Below, one piece after another: positions 47,268 to 57,192 of a DNA stretch of 64,000 nucleotides (its first letter is position 1; each line of letters begins with the position of its first letter). The DNA is from Gemella sp. GL1 (GTDB taxonomy: Bacteria; Bacillota; Bacilli; Staphylococcales; Gemellaceae). The notes below the pieces were generated by a model. The model worked only from the letters and a program-made list of their open reading frames with translations. It was not told where the DNA came from and ran no database searches. The position numbers and the translations under genes were made by a program. The DNA lies in contig NZ_JACBYB010000012.1 of assembly GCF_013415365.1 (NCBI RefSeq), positions 61,142-125,141 of the forward strand, given 5' to 3'.

Positions 47268-47296
47268 TTGACAAGTTTTTAAAAATGTTATATACT
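47268..47296 (+). promoter_or_regulatory. Consensus promoter of tRNA-Arg
   Basis: TTGACA (47268-47273), 17-bp spacer, TATACT (47291-47296). Confidence 0.85.
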
Positions 47297-47330
47297 AAAA
47301 CAGTACTTGAGAGTACAACTTATTAATTAA

Positions 47331-47404
<74 letters not shown>

Positions 47405-47409
47405 TCAGA

Positions 47410-47441
47410 AACCAAGAGAGTATTCTCTTGGTTATTTTTTT
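47410..47441 (+). terminator. Terminator of tRNA-Arg
   Basis: 10-bp stem (47410-47419 with 47424-47433), loop GTAT, T7. Confidence 0.85.
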
Positions 47442-47468
47442 AAAAAATTAATAATTGAGGAGATAGAT

Positions 47469-48530
47469 ATGAGTAAAAGTAATAAATTAGGAATAACTAT
47501 TTCTGTTATGTCGGTGTTGGTAATTGGAGGTGCGATATATTATTATAATGCAAATACATCCAAATCTAACGAAAAAATTAGTCAGACACAATCTACGGTT
47601 ATAGAGACTACGACGGCAGTAACTACGACTAAAAATGAATTAAAATTGAATGAAAAAAATGTTAAGATTTCAACGGAAATTAAAGATGAAAATACAGCTA
47701 TTGTTTCATTAGAAAATTTAGCAGAAAGAAATCTTACAGAGCTTATAGTTGAAGTATCATATAAAGAAAATAAGATTGCAGAAGTATTAATTCCTATCTT
47801 AGAAAAAGGAGCTATAAAAAAAATGGAGGTTCCTTTAGGAAATAAATTAGAATCATTAACAATAAAAAATGTTCCAGAATTAACAAGTAACTTTAGAATG
47901 ATAGAGAGTGTAGAATTTCTTGTTGGTGATAATAAAGGTGAAGTTTTAGTATCTAGTCTTAAAGCACAAGAAAAAGAATTTTATATTGAAAAAGTTGAAA
48001 TGAGCTCCTTGGAACAAAGCTTAAAAGATGAACTTATTAAGAAAATTGAATCTGCTAAAACTATAGAAGAGATAGAGAAATTATTAAAAGAAAATAAAAT
48101 AATTGAAGAAATAAATTTATCTAGTGATCATATTGTTTTTAAAGATGGTGAAGAAGAATTAAAGGTAGAGAGTAATGCTATCTTAGTTGAAACAAATACC
48201 GCTGTTACAACATCAGATACAAGTATTTCAAGCGAAATTAGTTCTACTAGAGTGAATTCAGTTCAACAGTCTATAACAACTAAAAATTCTTCAAATATAA
48301 CAGATAGAGTGCAACAACCAAGTCCGGCTACAGTAACAACTAGTGTAGAAATATATGGATATGTTTCAGGGCCACCTACTTCTACAGTAAATACAACTAA
48401 TGTTCCAGTAGTAACGACAATGTCAAATTCATTTGTTTCAACAACTGTTCCTTCTACTTCAGTAGAAGTTATAGCAGAAAATTCAACAACAAATAATACA
48501 GTTAGTGCATCTACTGCTACTGGTAATTAA
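47469..48530 (+). CDS. Membrane-anchored Thr/Ser-rich surface protein, uncharacterised
   Basis: 353 residues. An N-terminal signal anchor (about 8-26, KLGITISVMSVLVIGGAIYY) is followed by a Thr-rich stretch, a mixed alpha/beta region (about 58-200), a helical segment KDELIKKIESAKTIEEIEKL (about 188-207) like the GA/FIVAR-type modules of Gram-positive surface proteins, and a long Thr/Ser/Val-rich C-terminal tail (about 245-353). No LPXTG sorting signal, no second membrane segment. The low-complexity tail resembles an O-glycosylatable stalk. GGAGATAG precedes the ATG. Function unknown. Confidence 0.7.
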   Translation: MSKSNKLGITISVMSVLVIGGAIYYYNANTSKSNEKISQTQSTVIETTTAVTTTKNELKLNEKNVKISTEIKDENTAIVSLENLAERNLTELIVEVSYKENKIAEVLIPILEKGAIKKMEVPLGNKLESLTIKNVPELTSNFRMIESVEFLVGDNKGEVLVSSLKAQEKEFYIEKVEMSSLEQSLKDELIKKIESAKTIEEIEKLLKENKIIEEINLSSDHIVFKDGEEELKVESNAILVETNTAVTTSDTSISSEISSTRVNSVQQSITTKNSSNITDRVQQPSPATVTTSVEIYGYVSGPPTSTVNTTNVPVVTTMSNSFVSTTVPSTSVEVIAENSTTNNTVSASTATGN

Positions 48531-48539
48531 TATACATAT

Positions 48540-48566
48540 AAAGCACGATTGGATCGTGCTTTTTTA
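48540..48566 (+). terminator. Terminator after the surface protein gene
   Basis: AAGCACGAT (48541-48549) pairs with ATCGTGCTT (48553-48561), extendable by one A-T pair; T6. Confidence 0.82.
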
Positions 48567-48584
48567 AATATAGGAGATAAATAA

Positions 48585-51413
48585 ATGAGACGTAATAAAA
48601 ATATAGTAATAAAAGGAGCTAGAGAAAATAATTTAAAGAATATAGATTTAGAAATTCCTAGGGATAGTTTTGTTGTAATAACTGGGGTTTCTGGAAGTGG
48701 TAAAAGTTCTTTAGCTTTTGATACGATTTATGCTGAGGGACAGAGACGATATGTAGAAAGTTTGAGTGCTTATGCAAGGCAATTTTTAGGTAATTTAGAA
48801 AAACCAGATGTGGATTCTATTGAAGGTTTATCCCCAGCTATATCCATTAACCAAAAAACAACGTCTAGAAACCCCAGATCAACAGTAGCTACAGTTACGG
48901 AGATATATGATTATTTAAGATTACTCTATGCTAGAATAGGACAGGTGTATTGTCCTAAGCATAAGGAAAAAATAGAGCCATCATCTGTGAGTCAGATAGT
49001 AGATTCGATTATGGAAATGCCAGAGCGTTCTAGATTACAAATTTTAGCACCTGTAGTAAAGGAACAAAAAGGAACTCATAAGAAAGTTCTAGAAAAATTA
49101 CTTAAAGATGGGTATGTAAGATTCAAGATTGATGGTGAAATTTATGAATCTGATGATTTACCTGAGCTTGATAAAAATAAGAAACATTCTATAAGTGTAA
49201 TTGTAGATAGAATAATTATTAAAGAAGATATTCAAAATCGTCTGGCTGATTCTGTAGAAACTGCATTAAAATTAGCTGATAATGGAATGGTAGAAGTTGA
49301 AAATATTAATGAAAATAGTATAAATTTATATTCAACAAAGTATTCGTGTAAGTATTGTGACTATTCTATAGGAGAAGTAGAACCTAGAATTTTTTCTTTC
49401 AATAACCCTCAAGGAGCTTGTCAAAATTGTGATGGCTTAGGTTTTCGTGATAATGTAGATATAAATAAGGTTATAAATTTTGACTTATCCATTAAAGAAG
49501 GGGCAATAAATGTTTTTTCTAGTGCTACATCAGTTTACTATCCATCGCTAATTGAATGTGTATGCAAGACTTTTGGAATAGATATGAATACTCCTTTTAA
49601 AGAGTTATCTCAAGAAGATCAAGATATTATTTTTAATGGAAATAGGGAAAAAGAGGTAATTCATAAATATATTAATATGGAAGGTCTAAATAAGACTAGA
49701 GTTAATTATTTTGAAGGTGTAAGGGACATAGTTTATCGTAGATATACGAGTAGTATGTCAAAGTCCACTAGAGAAGCAATGTCAAAATATATAAAAGAAG
49801 ATATTTGTAAATCTTGTAAAGGTAAAAGATTAAGACCAGAGATATTATCTATTTATGTTGGTAATGAAAATATTGCTGATATAGTAGCGAAATCAATAAG
49901 AGATGGATATGACTTTTTTAACAATATAGAATTGAGTGAGAAAGATGCCCAAATTGCTGATCTAGTCCTTAAAGAAATTAAAGCAAGGTTACAATTTTTA
50001 AATGATGTAGGATTAGATTATTTAACTTTAGATAGAGCAGCAGGTACTTTATCTGGTGGTGAAGCACAGAGGATTAGATTAGCAACTCAAATAGGATCTA
50101 AACTTATGGGGGTAACTTATATATTAGATGAACCTTCTATTGGACTACATCAAAGAGATAATGAAAAACTAATTAATACAATGAAGTCAATGAAAGAGTT
50201 AGGTAACACAGTATTAGTTGTTGAACATGACGAAGATACTATGAGAGAATGTGATTATATTGTTGATATAGGACCAGGTGCCGGGGAACACGGAGGTCAA
50301 GTGGTAGCCAAAGGATCACTTAAGGAAATAATGGAAAATAAAAATTCTCTTACAGGACAATATTTGTCTGGAAAAATGAAAATAGAACTTCCTAAAGAAA
50401 GAAGAAAAGGAAATGGAAGTTTCATAGAGGTTATTAAAGCGAAACAGAATAATTTAAAAAATGTTTCTGTGAAAATACCTCTTGGAAAATTAGTTGGGGT
50501 AACAGGAGTATCTGGAAGTGGTAAATCTACTTTAGTGAATGAAATATTATTCAAGTCTGTAAAAAATATCTTAAGTAAAGAAAGTATAGATAGAACAGTA
50601 GTTAGAGATATAGTCGGAGTAGAAGGTAATATTGATAAAATAATCGATATAGACCAGACTCCAATTGGACGAACGCCAAGGAGTAATCCAGCAACTTATA
50701 TTGGCGTATTTGATGATATAAGAGATCTATATGCTAGTACAAATGAAGCCAAGCTTAGAGGATATAAAAAAGGGAGGTTTAGTTTCAATGTTAAAGGCGG
50801 GAGATGTGAAGCTTGTTCAGGAGATGGTATTATAAAAATCGAGATGCACTTCCTACCAGATGTTCATGTAGCTTGCGAACAATGTCAAGGAAAAAGATAT
50901 AATAGAGAAACTTTAGAGGTTAATTATAAAGGAAAAAATATTTCTGATGTTTTAAATATGACGGTAAAAGATGCTTATGAATTCTTTTATAATGTACCTA
51001 AAATTAAGAATAAAATAGAAACACTAATAAAAGTTGGTTTAGATTATATAAGATTAGGTCAAAGTGCAACAACTTTATCGGGTGGTGAAGCACAGAGGGT
51101 AAAATTAGCTAGTGAATTATATAAGAAATCGACAGGTAAAACATTATATATATTGGATGAACCTACTACAGGCTTACATATACACGATATAAGTAAACTT
51201 ATTAAAATTATTGATACATTAGTTGATAGTGGCAATAGTGTACTAGTCATTGAGCACAATTTAGATGTGATAAAATGTTGTGATCATTTAATTGAATTAG
51301 GTCCCGAAGGTGGAGTAAAAGGTGGGGAAATAGTAGCAGAGTGTACACCAGAAAAATTAACAAAAATTAAGAAAAGCTATACAGGTCAGTTCTTAAAAAA
51401 ATTATTGAATTAA
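48585..51413 (+). CDS. uvrA: UvrABC system protein A
   Basis: DNA damage-recognition ATPase of nucleotide excision repair. 942 residues, family length. Two ABC modules: Walker A GVSGSGKSSL near residue 32 with LSGGEAQRIRLA near 490, and GVTGVSGSGKSTL-like near 640 with LSGGEAQRVKLA near 830. Zinc modules: CKYC...CQNC near 255-285 and CEAC...CEQC near 740-767. AGGAGATAAATA precedes the ATG. uvrB, usually just upstream, is not here; a surface-protein gene stands in its place. Confidence 0.96.
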   Translation: MRRNKNIVIKGARENNLKNIDLEIPRDSFVVITGVSGSGKSSLAFDTIYAEGQRRYVESLSAYARQFLGNLEKPDVDSIEGLSPAISINQKTTSRNPRSTVATVTEIYDYLRLLYARIGQVYCPKHKEKIEPSSVSQIVDSIMEMPERSRLQILAPVVKEQKGTHKKVLEKLLKDGYVRFKIDGEIYESDDLPELDKNKKHSISVIVDRIIIKEDIQNRLADSVETALKLADNGMVEVENINENSINLYSTKYSCKYCDYSIGEVEPRIFSFNNPQGACQNCDGLGFRDNVDINKVINFDLSIKEGAINVFSSATSVYYPSLIECVCKTFGIDMNTPFKELSQEDQDIIFNGNREKEVIHKYINMEGLNKTRVNYFEGVRDIVYRRYTSSMSKSTREAMSKYIKEDICKSCKGKRLRPEILSIYVGNENIADIVAKSIRDGYDFFNNIELSEKDAQIADLVLKEIKARLQFLNDVGLDYLTLDRAAGTLSGGEAQRIRLATQIGSKLMGVTYILDEPSIGLHQRDNEKLINTMKSMKELGNTVLVVEHDEDTMRECDYIVDIGPGAGEHGGQVVAKGSLKEIMENKNSLTGQYLSGKMKIELPKERRKGNGSFIEVIKAKQNNLKNVSVKIPLGKLVGVTGVSGSGKSTLVNEILFKSVKNILSKESIDRTVVRDIVGVEGNIDKIIDIDQTPIGRTPRSNPATYIGVFDDIRDLYASTNEAKLRGYKKGRFSFNVKGGRCEACSGDGIIKIEMHFLPDVHVACEQCQGKRYNRETLEVNYKGKNISDVLNMTVKDAYEFFYNVPKIKNKIETLIKVGLDYIRLGQSATTLSGGEAQRVKLASELYKKSTGKTLYILDEPTTGLHIHDISKLIKIIDTLVDSGNSVLVIEHNLDVIKCCDHLIELGPEGGVKGGEIVAECTPEKLTKIKKSYTGQFLKKLLN

Positions 51414-51432
51414 TATACAATAATAGTTGAAC

Positions 51433-51461
51433 TTGTATTTTTTCTTTAATAAAGGTATAAT
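51433..51461 (+). promoter_or_regulatory. Promoter for yloU-fakA
   Basis: TTGTAT (51433-51438), 17-bp spacer, TATAAT (51456-51461). Confidence 0.55.
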
Positions 51462-51492
51462 TGATAGTAAAATTTATATTTAGGAGGATATG

Positions 51493-51855
51493 ATGGTTTT
51501 AGAAATAAAAAATAATTTTGGAACAATATCTATAAATGATGATGTTATTTCTTCAGTAGCTGGTGGTGCTGCGGTTTCATGTTATGGAATTATAGGAATG
51601 GCTAGTAAAAATCAAGTAAAAGATGGAATAAGTGATATCCTAGGGAAAGAGAATTATTCAAGAGGTATAGTAATAAATAGAAGTGAAGACAAATTAATTA
51701 TTGATATGTATATAATAGTTATGTATGGAACAAAAATTTCTGTTATAGCAAATAATGTACAGTCAACTGTTAAATATCAAATTGAAAAAACACTAGGTGT
51801 TAGTGTGAATGCAATAAATATAAATATACAAGGAATTAAAGTTGTAGACAACTAG
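51493..51855 (+). CDS. yloU: Asp23/Gls24 family envelope stress response protein (YloU)
   Basis: 120 residues of the Asp23 family. Hallmarks: NFGTISINDDVISSVAGGAAVSCYGIIGMA at the N-terminus (given here only by its parts: ISINDDVI, GIIGMA) and NINIQGIKVVD at the end. ATG 51493 is 5 bases after AGGAGG; ATG 51490 is too close. Paired with yloV (fakA) after 11 bp, as in most Firmicutes. The molecular role is unclear; a link to envelope stress or to FakA is inferred from conserved pairing. Confidence 0.9.
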   Translation: MVLEIKNNFGTISINDDVISSVAGGAAVSCYGIIGMASKNQVKDGISDILGKENYSRGIVINRSEDKLIIDMYIIVMYGTKISVIANNVQSTVKYQIEKTLGVSVNAININIQGIKVVDN

Positions 51856-51866
51856 GAGGAAGATCG

Positions 51867-53513
51867 TTGAAAAAGATAGATGGTATAATATTTGCTCAGA
51901 TGATAGACTTGGGAGCAAGAAATTTAACTAAGAATGCTGAAAAAATAAATGCATTAAATGTTTTTCCAGTGCCGGACGGAGATACTGGAACTAACATGAA
52001 TTTATCTATGACATCAGGAGCAGCTGAAGTAAGAACTAATCCAAATAACAATATAGGTGTATTAGGAAAATCATTTTCTAAGGGATTATTGATGGGAGCT
52101 CGTGGTAACTCAGGGGTTATTTTATCACAATTATTTAGAGGTTTATCTCAATATATTGAAATAAAAGAAGAAATTAATGCAAAAGAATTTGCAGCTGCAG
52201 TTCAAAATGGAGTTTCGATAGCTTATAAAGCAGTAATGAAACCTGTAGAAGGAACTATTTTAACAGTTGCAAGGGAATCGGCTGAAATTGCCGTAGAAGC
52301 GGCTAAAAATACAGATTCTGTTATAGAAGTAATGGAGGCATTATTAGAAGGAGCACAAAAATCTTTGCAAAGAACTCCTGAATTACTACCTATATTGAAA
52401 GAAGTAGGTGTTGTAGATTCTGGGGGACAGGGATTAGTTTGTGTTTATCAAGGATTCTTGGCTGCTCTTAAAGGAGAAGAAATAGAAGGTCTTGATTCTG
52501 TAGAAACAGATATTTTAAACATGGAATTTGAAGACGATCATGCTAGTATGGATTTTATGTCGCCGGAAGATATAGTTCATGGATTTTGTACAGAATTTAC
52601 AGTAAGATTAGATAAATCTAAAAAGGAATTTAACGAAGAAAAATTTAGAGAAGATTTAAGTAAATTTGGAGATTCATTATTAGTAATTGCTGATGATGAG
52701 TATGCAAAAACTCACGTTCATACTGAAAGTCCAGGAGATGTTTTTAATTATGGTCAACAGTATGGAGAGTTAATTAAGATTAAATCTGAAAATATGAGAG
52801 AGCAACATCGAGAAGTTCTTAGAAAAGGAGAAGTTAAAAAAGAACAAAAAGAAAAAGTTAAATATGCCAGTATTGCTGTTTCAATGGGCGGCGGCTTAAG
52901 TAAATTATTAAAATCATTGGGAGTTTCTTATATTGTAGAGGGTGGTCAAACAATGAACCCATCGACAGAGGATATGATAAAGGCTATTAAATCAGTAAAT
53001 GCTGAAAATATCTACATTCTTCCAAACAATAAAAATATTCAATTAGCAGCTAAACAGGCTGCAGATTTAGTTGAAGAAAATGTTTTTGTTATAGAGAGTA
53101 AGACAGCACCTCAAGGAGTGTCTGCAATAATGGTGTTTTCTCCAGATGCTAGTCCGGAAGAAAATTTTGAAAACATGCAAAGTAGTTTATCTACAGTTAA
53201 AACATTAGAAGTTACACATGCAATCAGAGATACTAATATTGAAGGTGTAGAAATAAAGGCTTCTGAGTTTATGGGGATTGCAGATGGGAAGATTGTGTCA
53301 TCTGAAAAAGATATCAAAGAATTAATTACTCAATTATTTGAAAAAACTGTAAATGAAGATGTTGAAATTTTAACTGTGTATGTTGGAGCTGATGCAACAG
53401 AAGAAACAACGAATTTTATAATAGAATTATTAGAAAAAAAATATGCTGATGTGGAAGTAGAGATAGTAGAATCAGGTCAACCAGTATATCAATTTGTAAT
53501 AGGACTAGAGTAA
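51867..53513 (+). CDS. fakA: Fatty acid kinase catalytic subunit FakA (YloV, DAK2 domain)
   Basis: Phosphorylates FakB-bound fatty acids to acyl-phosphates, which PlsX or PlsY use. 548 residues. The N-terminal DAK2 ATP-binding domain has NVFPVPDGDTGTNM near 30-43 (Asp residues bind Mg-ATP) and GARGNSGVI near 77. The C-terminal part (about 330-548) carries the FakB-interacting domain with SIAVSMGGG near 333. The start is TTG at 51867, with AGGAGGA exactly six bases upstream; no in-frame ATG is nearby. FakB partners are not in the window. Next to yloU, and complements the plsX-acpP cluster at 5-6 kb. Confidence 0.9.
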   Translation: MKKIDGIIFAQMIDLGARNLTKNAEKINALNVFPVPDGDTGTNMNLSMTSGAAEVRTNPNNNIGVLGKSFSKGLLMGARGNSGVILSQLFRGLSQYIEIKEEINAKEFAAAVQNGVSIAYKAVMKPVEGTILTVARESAEIAVEAAKNTDSVIEVMEALLEGAQKSLQRTPELLPILKEVGVVDSGGQGLVCVYQGFLAALKGEEIEGLDSVETDILNMEFEDDHASMDFMSPEDIVHGFCTEFTVRLDKSKKEFNEEKFREDLSKFGDSLLVIADDEYAKTHVHTESPGDVFNYGQQYGELIKIKSENMREQHREVLRKGEVKKEQKEKVKYASIAVSMGGGLSKLLKSLGVSYIVEGGQTMNPSTEDMIKAIKSVNAENIYILPNNKNIQLAAKQAADLVEENVFVIESKTAPQGVSAIMVFSPDASPEENFENMQSSLSTVKTLEVTHAIRDTNIEGVEIKASEFMGIADGKIVSSEKDIKELITQLFEKTVNEDVEILTVYVGADATEETTNFIIELLEKKYADVEVEIVESGQPVYQFVIGLE

Positions 53514-53569
53514 TATTAGTAAAGTAGATTAAATCTCAGTTTGCTTTGTTAACTACAAGGAGGATGAGT

Positions 53570-54115
53570 GTGATAGTAGATATAATAATTTTGATACTTA
53601 TTTTATTAGGTATCCTTAGAGGATATAGAAAAGGATTTTTAGATCAATTATTTAGTCTATTAATGATAGTAATAGGTTATGTTTTATCATTTGTATTAGC
53701 AAATAGGCTAGTTATGTTTTTACCGGGCTTTATAAATATAGATGATAATCTAATTGTTATGAATATCAGTAAGACTTTAACTAATTTGAATATTAATCAA
53801 GGATTTCATAAAATTATAATATTTTTTATCTTGTTTTTTACTATTAGATTAATTTTAAAAATAATATTTAATTCGGTTAAAGTTGTTACAAAAATTCCAG
53901 TAATAAGCACAGTTAATAAATTTTTAGGTGCTATGCTAGGTTTCGTAGAAGTATATATTATAATATTTGTTGTAGTTTACTTATTATATGTATTACCTTT
54001 AGATTTTGAATGGAAATCATATCTATATGAATCTACTTTTGCGAGTTTCATTTTTGAAGAAACACCAATTTTATCGAAACAAATATTAGAAGAATATTTT
54101 AATTATAAATTTTAA
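53570..54115 (+). CDS. CvpA family membrane protein
   Basis: 181 residues from GTG 53570, four membrane segments (about 2-20, 30-50, 80-105, 115-140). The start (M)IVDIIILILILLGILRGYRKGF is the CvpA/YshB pattern. GTG 53570 is six bases after AAGGAGG, while the in-frame ATG 53564 directly abuts it and the TTG 53546 has no ribosome binding site. In E. coli CvpA is needed for colicin V production, but in Firmicutes its role is unknown. Ends at a strong terminator. Confidence 0.8.
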   Translation: MIVDIIILILILLGILRGYRKGFLDQLFSLLMIVIGYVLSFVLANRLVMFLPGFINIDDNLIVMNISKTLTNLNINQGFHKIIIFFILFFTIRLILKIIFNSVKVVTKIPVISTVNKFLGAMLGFVEVYIIIFVVVYLLYVLPLDFEWKSYLYESTFASFIFEETPILSKQILEEYFNYKF

Positions 54116-54118
54116 GAT

Positions 54119-54153
54119 AAAAAGGCTTTGATTAACTTAATCAAAGCCTTTTT
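54119..54153 (+). terminator. Terminator after cvpA
   Basis: 16-bp stem (54119-54134 with 54136-54151) whose real loop must be a few bases wide; T5. Confidence 0.85.
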
Positions 54154-54168
54154 ATAGTATAACAATAG

Positions 54169-54197
54169 TGGTATTTTAGATTAATACATAGTATAAT
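54169..54197 (+). promoter_or_regulatory. Promoter for pnp
   Basis: Weak TGGTAT (54169-54174), 17-bp spacer, consensus TATAAT (54192-54197). Confidence 0.45.
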
Positions 54198-54262
54198 ATT
54201 GTAGTGGATTTATATAAAAATATAAATTGATTAATCATAATAAAATATCGAAAGGTAAAAAG

Positions 54263-56347
54263 ATGTTTCAAGATAAAAAGATATATAAAACAAAGTTAGC
54301 AGGGAAAGATTTGATTGTGGAAATTGGAGAAATGGCTCGACAAGCAAATGGTTCTGTATTAATCAAATATGGAGACACTGTTGTACTTACAACAGCGGTC
54401 GCATCTAAAGAAGCAAAAGATGTTGACTTTTTTCCATTAACAGTGAATTATGAAGAAAAAATGTATTCTGTTGGTAAAATTCCAGGTGGATTTTTACGAA
54501 GAGAAGGGAGAGCTGGAACTGAGGCTACTTTGGCTGCAAGGCTAATTGATAGACCGATTAGACCTTTATTTGAAGATGGTTTTAGAAATGAGGTTCAAGT
54601 AACTTCGACTGTACTTTCAGTGGAATATGATGCAGACCCAGTAATGGCAGCTATGATTGCAAGTTCACTGTCTTTATCTATTTCTAATATTCCATTTAAA
54701 GGTCCTATAGCAGGAGTTACTGTCGGATATGTTGATGGACAATACATACTCAATCCAGATGTAGAAACTTTAGAGAAATCATTGATAGATCTAAAAGTCG
54801 CAGGAACCAAAGATGCTATTAATATGGTTGAAGCAGGAGCTAAAGAAGTATCAGAAGAAGTTATGCTAAATGCGATTATTTTTGGACATGAAGAAATTAA
54901 ACGTCTTATCGATTTCCAAAAGTCTATAGTTGATGAAATAGGTCAAAATAAAATGGAAGTTGTTCTAAAAACTATAGATGAAGAAATTTATACAGAAGTA
55001 TTCAATATGTCTATAGAAAAGCTAAAGGCTGCAATTTCTGTAAAAGATAAGCAAGAAAGAGAAGGTGCAATTACTAGTGTTAAAGAAGAAGTTATAGAAT
55101 ACTTTGAAAATAAAGAACTTGAAGATTCAGAAAAAGTATTGAAAGAAGTGAATGCATCGTTAGATAAAATTGTTAAGGATGAAGTAAGAAGAGAAATTAC
55201 AGAAGATAAGATAAGACCTGATGGACGTGGTTTAACAGAAATAAGACCATTATCATCAAGAATCGATGTTTTACCAAGAACACATGGTTCAGCCTTATTT
55301 ACAAGAGGGCAAACTCAGTCACTAGGGGTAGTAACCTTGGGTAATATTTCTGATGAACAAATTATAGATGATTTGACTCAAGAAGAGAATAAACGATTTA
55401 TGTTACATTATAATTTTCCAGCATTTTCAGTTGGAGAAGTAGGATTTAGTCGTGCACCAGGTAGACGTGAGATAGGGCACGGTGCTTTAGGTGAACGTGC
55501 TTTAGCTCAAGTAATTCCAACTAAAGAAGCTTTTCCATATACAATCCGTATAGTTTCTGAAATCTTAGAATCTAATGGTTCAAGTTCTCAAGCAACAATT
55601 TGTTCTGGTTCTATGGCTTTAATGGCTGCAGGAGTACCTATTAAGTCACAAGTTGCAGGTATTGCTATGGGCTTAATTCAAAAAGATGAACACTACACAA
55701 TTTTGACGGATATTCAAGGATTAGAAGATCACCTTGGAGATATGGATTTTAAAGTCGCAGGGACAGAGGACGGTATAACAGCCTTACAAATGGATATTAA
55801 AGTTGAAGGTCTAAATGAGGAAATTTTAAAAGAGTCATTAGAACAGGCACGAGTAGGGCGATTAGAAATCTTAAAACATATGAATTCAATTATTGAAAAA
55901 CCAAGGGAAGTAGTTTCTAAATACGCACCTAAGATTAAGATAATCAAGATTAAGCCGGAGAAAATTAAAGAAGTTATTGGTTCTGGTGGAAAAACAATTA
56001 ATGAAATTATTGATAAAACGGGAGTTAAGATTGATATTGAACAAAACGGAGAAGTATTTATTTCTTCGCCTGAAACAAATTCTATTAAGAAGGCTATTGA
56101 ATTAATAGAAGGAATTGTGAAAGAAGCAGAAATCGGAGAAGTTTACTTAGCAACTGTTAGAAGGATTGAAAAATTTGGAGCATTTGTTGAGTTATTCCCA
56201 GGAACGGATGCCTTAGTACATATTTCTAAACTAGCAGATAAACGTGTTGAAAAAGTAGAAGATGTAGTTAAAGTCGGAGATACAATTAAGGTAAAAGTTA
56301 TTAATATAGATGATAAAGGTAGAGTCGATGCTACGGCTAATGTGTAA
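54263..56347 (+). CDS. pnp: Polyribonucleotide nucleotidyltransferase
   Basis: 3'-5' phosphorolytic exoribonuclease of the mRNA decay machinery. 694 residues from ATG 54263 (GAAAGG upstream; an in-frame TTG at 54227 has no Shine-Dalgarno). Two RNase PH domains (the second with the phosphate-binding [15 protein letters not shown] near 444-458), a KH domain with [17 protein letters not shown] near 570, and a C-terminal S1 domain (about 620-690) ending RVDATANV. First of a run pnp-ylbG-rsmD-coaD-murG-PAP2-yhdT-panF with very short gaps, likely one long transcript. Confidence 0.95.
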   Translation: MFQDKKIYKTKLAGKDLIVEIGEMARQANGSVLIKYGDTVVLTTAVASKEAKDVDFFPLTVNYEEKMYSVGKIPGGFLRREGRAGTEATLAARLIDRPIRPLFEDGFRNEVQVTSTVLSVEYDADPVMAAMIASSLSLSISNIPFKGPIAGVTVGYVDGQYILNPDVETLEKSLIDLKVAGTKDAINMVEAGAKEVSEEVMLNAIIFGHEEIKRLIDFQKSIVDEIGQNKMEVVLKTIDEEIYTEVFNMSIEKLKAAISVKDKQEREGAITSVKEEVIEYFENKELEDSEKVLKEVNASLDKIVKDEVRREITEDKIRPDGRGLTEIRPLSSRIDVLPRTHGSALFTRGQTQSLGVVTLGNISDEQIIDDLTQEENKRFMLHYNFPAFSVGEVGFSRAPGRREIGHGALGERALAQVIPTKEAFPYTIRIVSEILESNGSSSQATICSGSMALMAAGVPIKSQVAGIAMGLIQKDEHYTILTDIQGLEDHLGDMDFKVAGTEDGITALQMDIKVEGLNEEILKESLEQARVGRLEILKHMNSIIEKPREVVSKYAPKIKIIKIKPEKIKEVIGSGGKTINEIIDKTGVKIDIEQNGEVFISSPETNSIKKAIELIEGIVKEAEIGEVYLATVRRIEKFGAFVELFPGTDALVHISKLADKRVEKVEDVVKVGDTIKVKVINIDDKGRVDATANV

Positions 56348-56364
56348 TTTTAAGGGAATTTACA

Positions 56365-56610
56365 ATGAAATTATTTTCTAAAAAAAGAAGAGGATTATAT
56401 GTTTTTTTCAAACATGTTAAAGATATTAATAAGTTAGAAAATTATGGTAATTTAATATCGTATTCTAAAAAATATAGATATCTATATTTTTATGTAGATG
56501 AAGAAAAGGTTGATGAAATTATTAAAATTTTAGAAGAAAAAAAGATTGTGAGAAAAGTTGTGAAATCCGAACTTGTAGATTTAGGTTTAGATTTCTCGCT
56601 TATAGAGTAG
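56365..56610 (+). CDS. ylbG: YlbG family protein (DUF2129)
   Basis: 81-residue protein of the Firmicutes-specific YlbG family: RRGLYVFFKHVKDINKLENYG (in two parts: RRGLYVFF and LENYG), YLYFYVDEE and the C-terminal VRKVVKSEL. Function unknown. The order ylbG-rsmD-coaD equals B. subtilis ylbG-ylbH-ylbI, which supports the call. TAAGGGAA lies upstream of the ATG. The rsmD Shine-Dalgarno begins ten bases after its stop. Confidence 0.88.
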   Translation: MKLFSKKRRGLYVFFKHVKDINKLENYGNLISYSKKYRYLYFYVDEEKVDEIIKILEEKKIVRKVVKSELVDLGLDFSLIE

Positions 56611-56628
56611 TTGCTCGCTAGGAGAAAT

Positions 56629-57192
56629 ATGAGAGTAATATCTGGTAAATATAAATCAATAAAACTTAAAGCATTAGAAGGGATGACAACACGTCCAACA
56701 ACTGATAAGGTCAAAGAAAATTTATTTAATATTATTCACTGTAGGGATTTAAAAGTTTTAGATTTATTCGGTGGAAGTGGAGGTCTGGGAATAGAAGCTT
56801 TAAGTAGAGGAGCTAAACATGTAACTTTCATTGATGGAAGTTCAGCAGCCATAAAAATTATAAATGATAATATAAAAAGATGTAAGATTGATAAAATATT
56901 GTATTCAGTCTACAGAAATGATTATCTAAGAGCTTTAAAAATATTTTCTAAGAAAGAAGAAAAATTTGATTTAATATTCTTGGATCCTCCTTATAATAAG
57001 GGAATGCTGGATCTTGTTTTAGAAAATCTTATTAAATTGAACCTACTTAATGATGATGCACTTATTGTTTGTGAATATTCATCAGATGAAAATATAAATT
57101 ATGAAAATGAATTGTTAGAACTATATAAAGAAAAGAAATATGGGACTGTAACAATTAAGATATTTAATTATTGGGAGTCAGAAAGTGAATAA
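56629..57192 (+). CDS. rsmD: 16S rRNA (guanine(966)-N2)-methyltransferase
   Basis: SAM-dependent rRNA methyltransferase. 187 residues from ATG 56629 (AGGAG at 56620-56624); a TTG at 56611 lacks a Shine-Dalgarno. MRVISGKYKSIKL, RPTTDKVKENLFNI near 24, SAM motif LDLFGGSGGLGIEALSRGA near 43-61, and the catalytic LDPPY near 120. Overlaps the coaD start by 8 bases. Confidence 0.94.
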   Translation: MRVISGKYKSIKLKALEGMTTRPTTDKVKENLFNIIHCRDLKVLDLFGGSGGLGIEALSRGAKHVTFIDGSSAAIKIINDNIKRCKIDKILYSVYRNDYLRALKIFSKKEEKFDLIFLDPPYNKGMLDLVLENLIKLNLLNDDALIVCEYSSDENINYENELLELYKEKKYGTVTIKIFNYWESESE

